Below, piece by piece: positions 62,068-64,000 of a stretch of DNA of 64,000 nt; the first letter of the stretch is position 1; every line of letters begins with the position of its first letter. The stretch lies in the NCBI GenBank assembly GCA_905480335.1, contig CAJQPY010000011.1:1-64000 (forward strand), read 5' to 3'. The position numbers were made by a program, and so were the translations under genes. Under the pieces are notes generated by a model, which did not search any database, was not told the DNA's origin, and saw only the letters and a program-made list of their open reading frames with translations. This stretch comes from an uncultured Ilumatobacter sp. (GTDB lineage Bacteria; Actinomycetota; Acidimicrobiia; Acidimicrobiales; Ilumatobacteraceae).

Positions 62068-62574
62068 TCAGCGCAGCGTGTCGGCGCGCATGATGATTTC
62101 GCGCGCGAACGGATCAAGCTGACGCCCAGCAATGCGCTCGGTCACCTGAATCGCCTGTGTGGGGTCTTCAACCAGGCCGGACCATCGGATGTAGCCGCCC
62201 ATAACGCCAACCAGACGATCACCGAGTTCTTCGGCGTGGACCATCAGCTTCGTATTGTGACGCAGCAGCTCGCGAATTTCGACGTACAGCGACTTGAGGT
62301 ACGGATCTGGGTGCTCGGTGTTGAACGGACGGTGTCGGTACGGCAATTGAAGTTCGTCGTAGTTGTGGAGATTGTGCGGAGCAGCGATAATCGAGATCAC
62401 ACAGCCGAAGCCGTTCTCGCGCAGCCAGATGATCTCTTCCTGGCGACGGACGCGGCGATGGTTGTCGCCGACACCGCCCGGTCGCTCACAGATCGCCAGC
62501 TTGTCCTTGAGTACCCATGTGAAGTTCCGCGGCGTGATGCCAAGCGCCCATTTGCCGCGCAGGCGGGGAGCCAT
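62068..62574 (-). CDS. Dual-specificity-phosphatase-fold protein with missing active-site cysteine
   Basis: A 168-residue protein resembling actinobacterial phosphatase-like proteins. The signature loop HCX5R reads HAEELGDR (113-120), with alanine in place of the nucleophilic cysteine and the arginine kept. A standard phosphatase reaction is therefore impossible, though it may bind phosphorylated ligands. C-terminal helices (VEDPTQAIQVTERIAGRQLDPFAREII) follow. It is convergent with the M23 array and lies downstream of tilS on the same strand, 61 bases away. Confidence 0.65.
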   Translation of the reverse strand: MAPRLRGKWALGITPRNFTWVLKDKLAICERPGGVGDNHRRVRRQEEIIWLRENGFGCVISIIAAPHNLHNYDELQLPYRHRPFNTEHPDPYLKSLYVEIRELLRHNTKLMVHAEELGDRLVGVMGGYIRWSGLVEDPTQAIQVTERIAGRQLDPFAREIIMRADTLR

Positions 62575-62635
62575 CAGGAGCAGCCCATTGCAGGATTGAA
62601 GCTAGCGGTTGCGGTGTACATGACGGCCTAGGACG

Positions 62636-63556
62636 CTACCTCGTCGATGGCGTGGAGGGAAAATGCGGTGTGGTCGACGTGATCGGCTCGACCCAGAGTT
62701 GTTGCTGTGATCGTCGGACCCGACCCACGCCTGTCACCTCACACGCTGAGCGGCTTCCCGTCGCGACTTGAAGAACTCGCGCAACGGCGGCCGCATCAGG
62801 GGGATAGCCGTCGATGCTCAGCCAGGCCCGAATCGCTCGCCGGGCGACTGGGAGTGGTGCAGCCGCAAGTGCTTTGGCGTCGGTAGGGTTGACCTCGGCG
62901 GCGAGCCCGTCGAGCAGGCTGTCATCATCACCGAGCAGATCTGCGGAGCGCACAAGGAGTGGCACGACGTCGCGCTCAGCAATCGCATTAAGTAACGGCA
63001 GGAGCTCGTGGCGAACCCGGTTGCGACGAAATCGTGGGTTGGTGTTCGTTGGGTCTTCGACCGGGTTGAGGCCCAAGGCGGCACATAGCTGTTGCGTCTC
63101 GCTGCGGCGCAGGCCGAGCAACGGGCGGGTGATGCTGGGTCGCATTGCCGACAGGCCCGTCGCGCCGCTTCCGCGGAGCAGTGCGAGCAGTACCGTTTCC
63201 GCTTGGTCGTCGGCTGTGTGGCCAGTCAATGCGTCAGGTCCGAGCAGATCGAAGCGAGCTGCCCGGGCCCTGGCCTCAAAATTTGCGCCGTCGTCGAGCT
63301 CTGCGCGGCTGCAGGTAAAGATCACCCCAAGACGATCGGCGATCCGCTCCGCAGCGGCCGCCTCGTCGTCGGCTTCGGGGCGGATCCCGTGGTGGACATG
63401 GACCGCAACAACCTCAAGTTCTGCAGCAACGGCAAGCGCGAGCAGAGCGCTGGAGTCGGGTCCCCCCGAAAAGCCACAGGTGACTTTCGTTCCAGGCGAT
63501 GGGAAGGCGCACCGGGCGAGAAGTTCGCCGCTGAGCCGAATTGCGTTGGAAGTCAG
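62636..63556 (-). CDS. tilS: tRNA(Ile)-lysidine synthase, apparent CTG start
   Basis: Modifies C34 of the CAU-anticodon tRNA-Ile with lysine, using ATP. The P-loop-like motif FSGGPDSSALLAL is near residue 39 and HHGIRPEADDEAAA and GHTADDQAETVLLALLRGSG are further TilS marks. The track ORF starts at GTG 63325, past the SGGxDS motif, so it is truncated. Extending upstream, no ATG, GTG or TTG occurs before the in-frame TGA. The best candidate is CTG at 63556, which overlaps the upstream gene's stop as CTGA, in the same way as ATGA/GTGA overlaps elsewhere here. That gives 306 residues, a normal length. ATT a few codons later is another option. Confidence 0.82.
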   Translation of the reverse strand: MTSNAIRLSGELLARCAFPSPGTKVTCGFSGGPDSSALLALAVAAELEVVAVHVHHGIRPEADDEAAAAERIADRLGVIFTCSRAELDDGANFEARARAARFDLLGPDALTGHTADDQAETVLLALLRGSGATGLSAMRPSITRPLLGLRRSETQQLCAALGLNPVEDPTNTNPRFRRNRVRHELLPLLNAIAERDVVPLLVRSADLLGDDDSLLDGLAAEVNPTDAKALAAAPLPVARRAIRAWLSIDGYPPDAAAVARVLQVATGSRSACEVTGVGRVRRSQQQLWVEPITSTTPHFPSTPSTR

Positions 63557-63705
63557 AGGTCTTGATGGCGGCGTTGCCGCTTGCCACTCGGGTGCTTTTT
63601 GGCTTCAACACTGAACATGTAGTAGCCCAGCAGCCCAGCCATTGCCAGCAGAACCACGGCCACCAGGGCCACGCCGATCCAAATGTGCCAGACATATCCG
63701 AGCAT
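63553..63705 (-). CDS. Small membrane protein upstream of tilS
   Basis: A 50-residue frame not in the track. It has a single long hydrophobic helix (IGVALVAVVLLAMAGLLGYY) followed by a basic tail (KKHPSGKRQRRHQD). The gene starts at ATG 63705 and its TGA overlaps the apparent CTG start of tilS, so it probably couples tilS translation. Function unknown. Confidence 0.6.
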   Translation of the reverse strand: MLGYVWHIWIGVALVAVVLLAMAGLLGYYMFSVEAKKHPSGKRQRRHQDL

Positions 63706-63776
63706 GCGATGAGACTACCGTCGCCAGACGCGACGCCACTGATCTGTCAGTGCCCCGGTTAGGACCGATGCGTTGG

Positions 63777-64000
63777 TCAGCCGATGACGGCGACTACAGC
63801 GATTACCGCGACGAGCAGCGCTCTGGTGGTCCACGCGGCCGTTCGGATCCAGTTGGTGGCAACGAGACGGGTGTGCGCCTGTGGGTCGAACTGCTCGGTG
63901 AGCCGTTCGTGAAGGGGCACCGACACGAATGCAGTCGTCCCGTATGCGACCGCCATGAGGGACAGAGCAATGAGGGGCAAGACTCGGGTCATATCACCCG
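63777..64000 (-). CDS. Membrane protein C-terminal part (DUF1772-like), cut by right edge
   Basis: At least 74 residues are visible. The internal methionine used by the track is probably not the start, since the frame is open to base 64000 and the visible part (VSVPLHERLTEQFDPQAHTRLVATNWIRTAAWTTRALL) looks like the C-terminal half of a roughly 150-residue membrane protein of the anthrone-oxygenase-like DUF1772 type. Two helices are seen. Function unknown; 5' partial. Confidence 0.6.
   Translation of the reverse strand, partial: GDMTRVLPLIALSLMAVAYGTTAFVSVPLHERLTEQFDPQAHTRLVATNWIRTAAWTTRALLVAVIAVVAVIG

Overview
The window is high-GC, gene-dense DNA that reads as an actinobacterial chromosome. 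Markers are mycothiol synthesis (mshA followed by a ybjN gene), a rex-hemACD heme operon, an RsiG/AmfC-type protein, many GTG starts and many 4-base stop/start overlaps. An Acidimicrobiia-like lineage is my inference from overall gene content; no rRNA is present to confirm it. No mobile element or CRISPR array was seen.

Layout. 1-10473: a + strand myo-inositol catabolic operon. It has an unusually large sugar permease cut by the left edge, its ABC ATPase, iolC, a Cgl0158-type aldolase, a Gfo/Idh/MocA dehydrogenase, iolD, iolG, iolB and a second, LacD-type aldolase. 10480-11607: a convergent Fe(II)/2-oxoglutarate dioxygenase. 12141-14719: purA-purB. 14774-16568: a perfect palindrome, a frameshifted Rrf2 (NsrR-like) regulator and a copper nitrite reductase with an extra N-terminal cupredoxin. 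16584-22501: a conserved hypothetical gene, a thioesterase, L-serine dehydratase, pyrE and a bifunctional beta-oxidation protein. 22587-22934: tRNA-Phe, tRNA-Asp and tRNA-Glu on the minus strand, next to a broken plsY-like fragment. 23418-31678: a CrtZ-like hydroxylase, an enoyl-CoA hydratase, two alpha/beta hydrolases (one without its nucleophile), a LysM lipoprotein, a MeaA-type ethylmalonyl-CoA mutase, aat and a 3-hydroxyacyl-CoA dehydrogenase. 31788-37888: a complete mrpABCDEFG Na+/H+ antiporter operon. 38083-43888: a cyclophilin lipoprotein, a MoaD-like protein, an RsiG-like anti-sigma, mshA, ybjN, proC, a SAM hydroxide adenosyltransferase and a 27-residue membrane peptide. 43924-55475: an acyl-CoA ligase and the heme operon rex-hemA-hemC-hemD | hemB-hemL, split by two large accessory genes. 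55534-64000: an anchored hypothetical protein, a minus-strand group (FAD oxidoreductase, hydrolase, acyltransferase-like, epimerase-like), three tandem Tat-exported M23 peptidases, a phosphatase-fold protein without its cysteine, tilS with an apparent CTG start behind an uncalled 50-residue membrane protein, and a partial membrane protein at the right edge.

How it fits together. The inositol operon imports and degrades inositol, while mshA uses inositol phosphate to make mycothiol. Rex, with a Rex-operator-like site before its own gene, probably couples NADH/NAD+ state to heme synthesis. The ethylmalonyl-CoA mutase and beta-oxidation genes point to acetyl-CoA and fatty-acid assimilation. NirK beside a decayed Rrf2 gene suggests nitrite reduction that may have lost local NO/Fe-S control. 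The Mrp antiporter fits a saline habitat. No complete new system stands out. The strongest novelty candidates are the Rrf2/palindrome/nirK locus, the accessory pair inside the heme operon, the triple M23 array, the enlarged permease, the degenerate enzymes and the tilS start.
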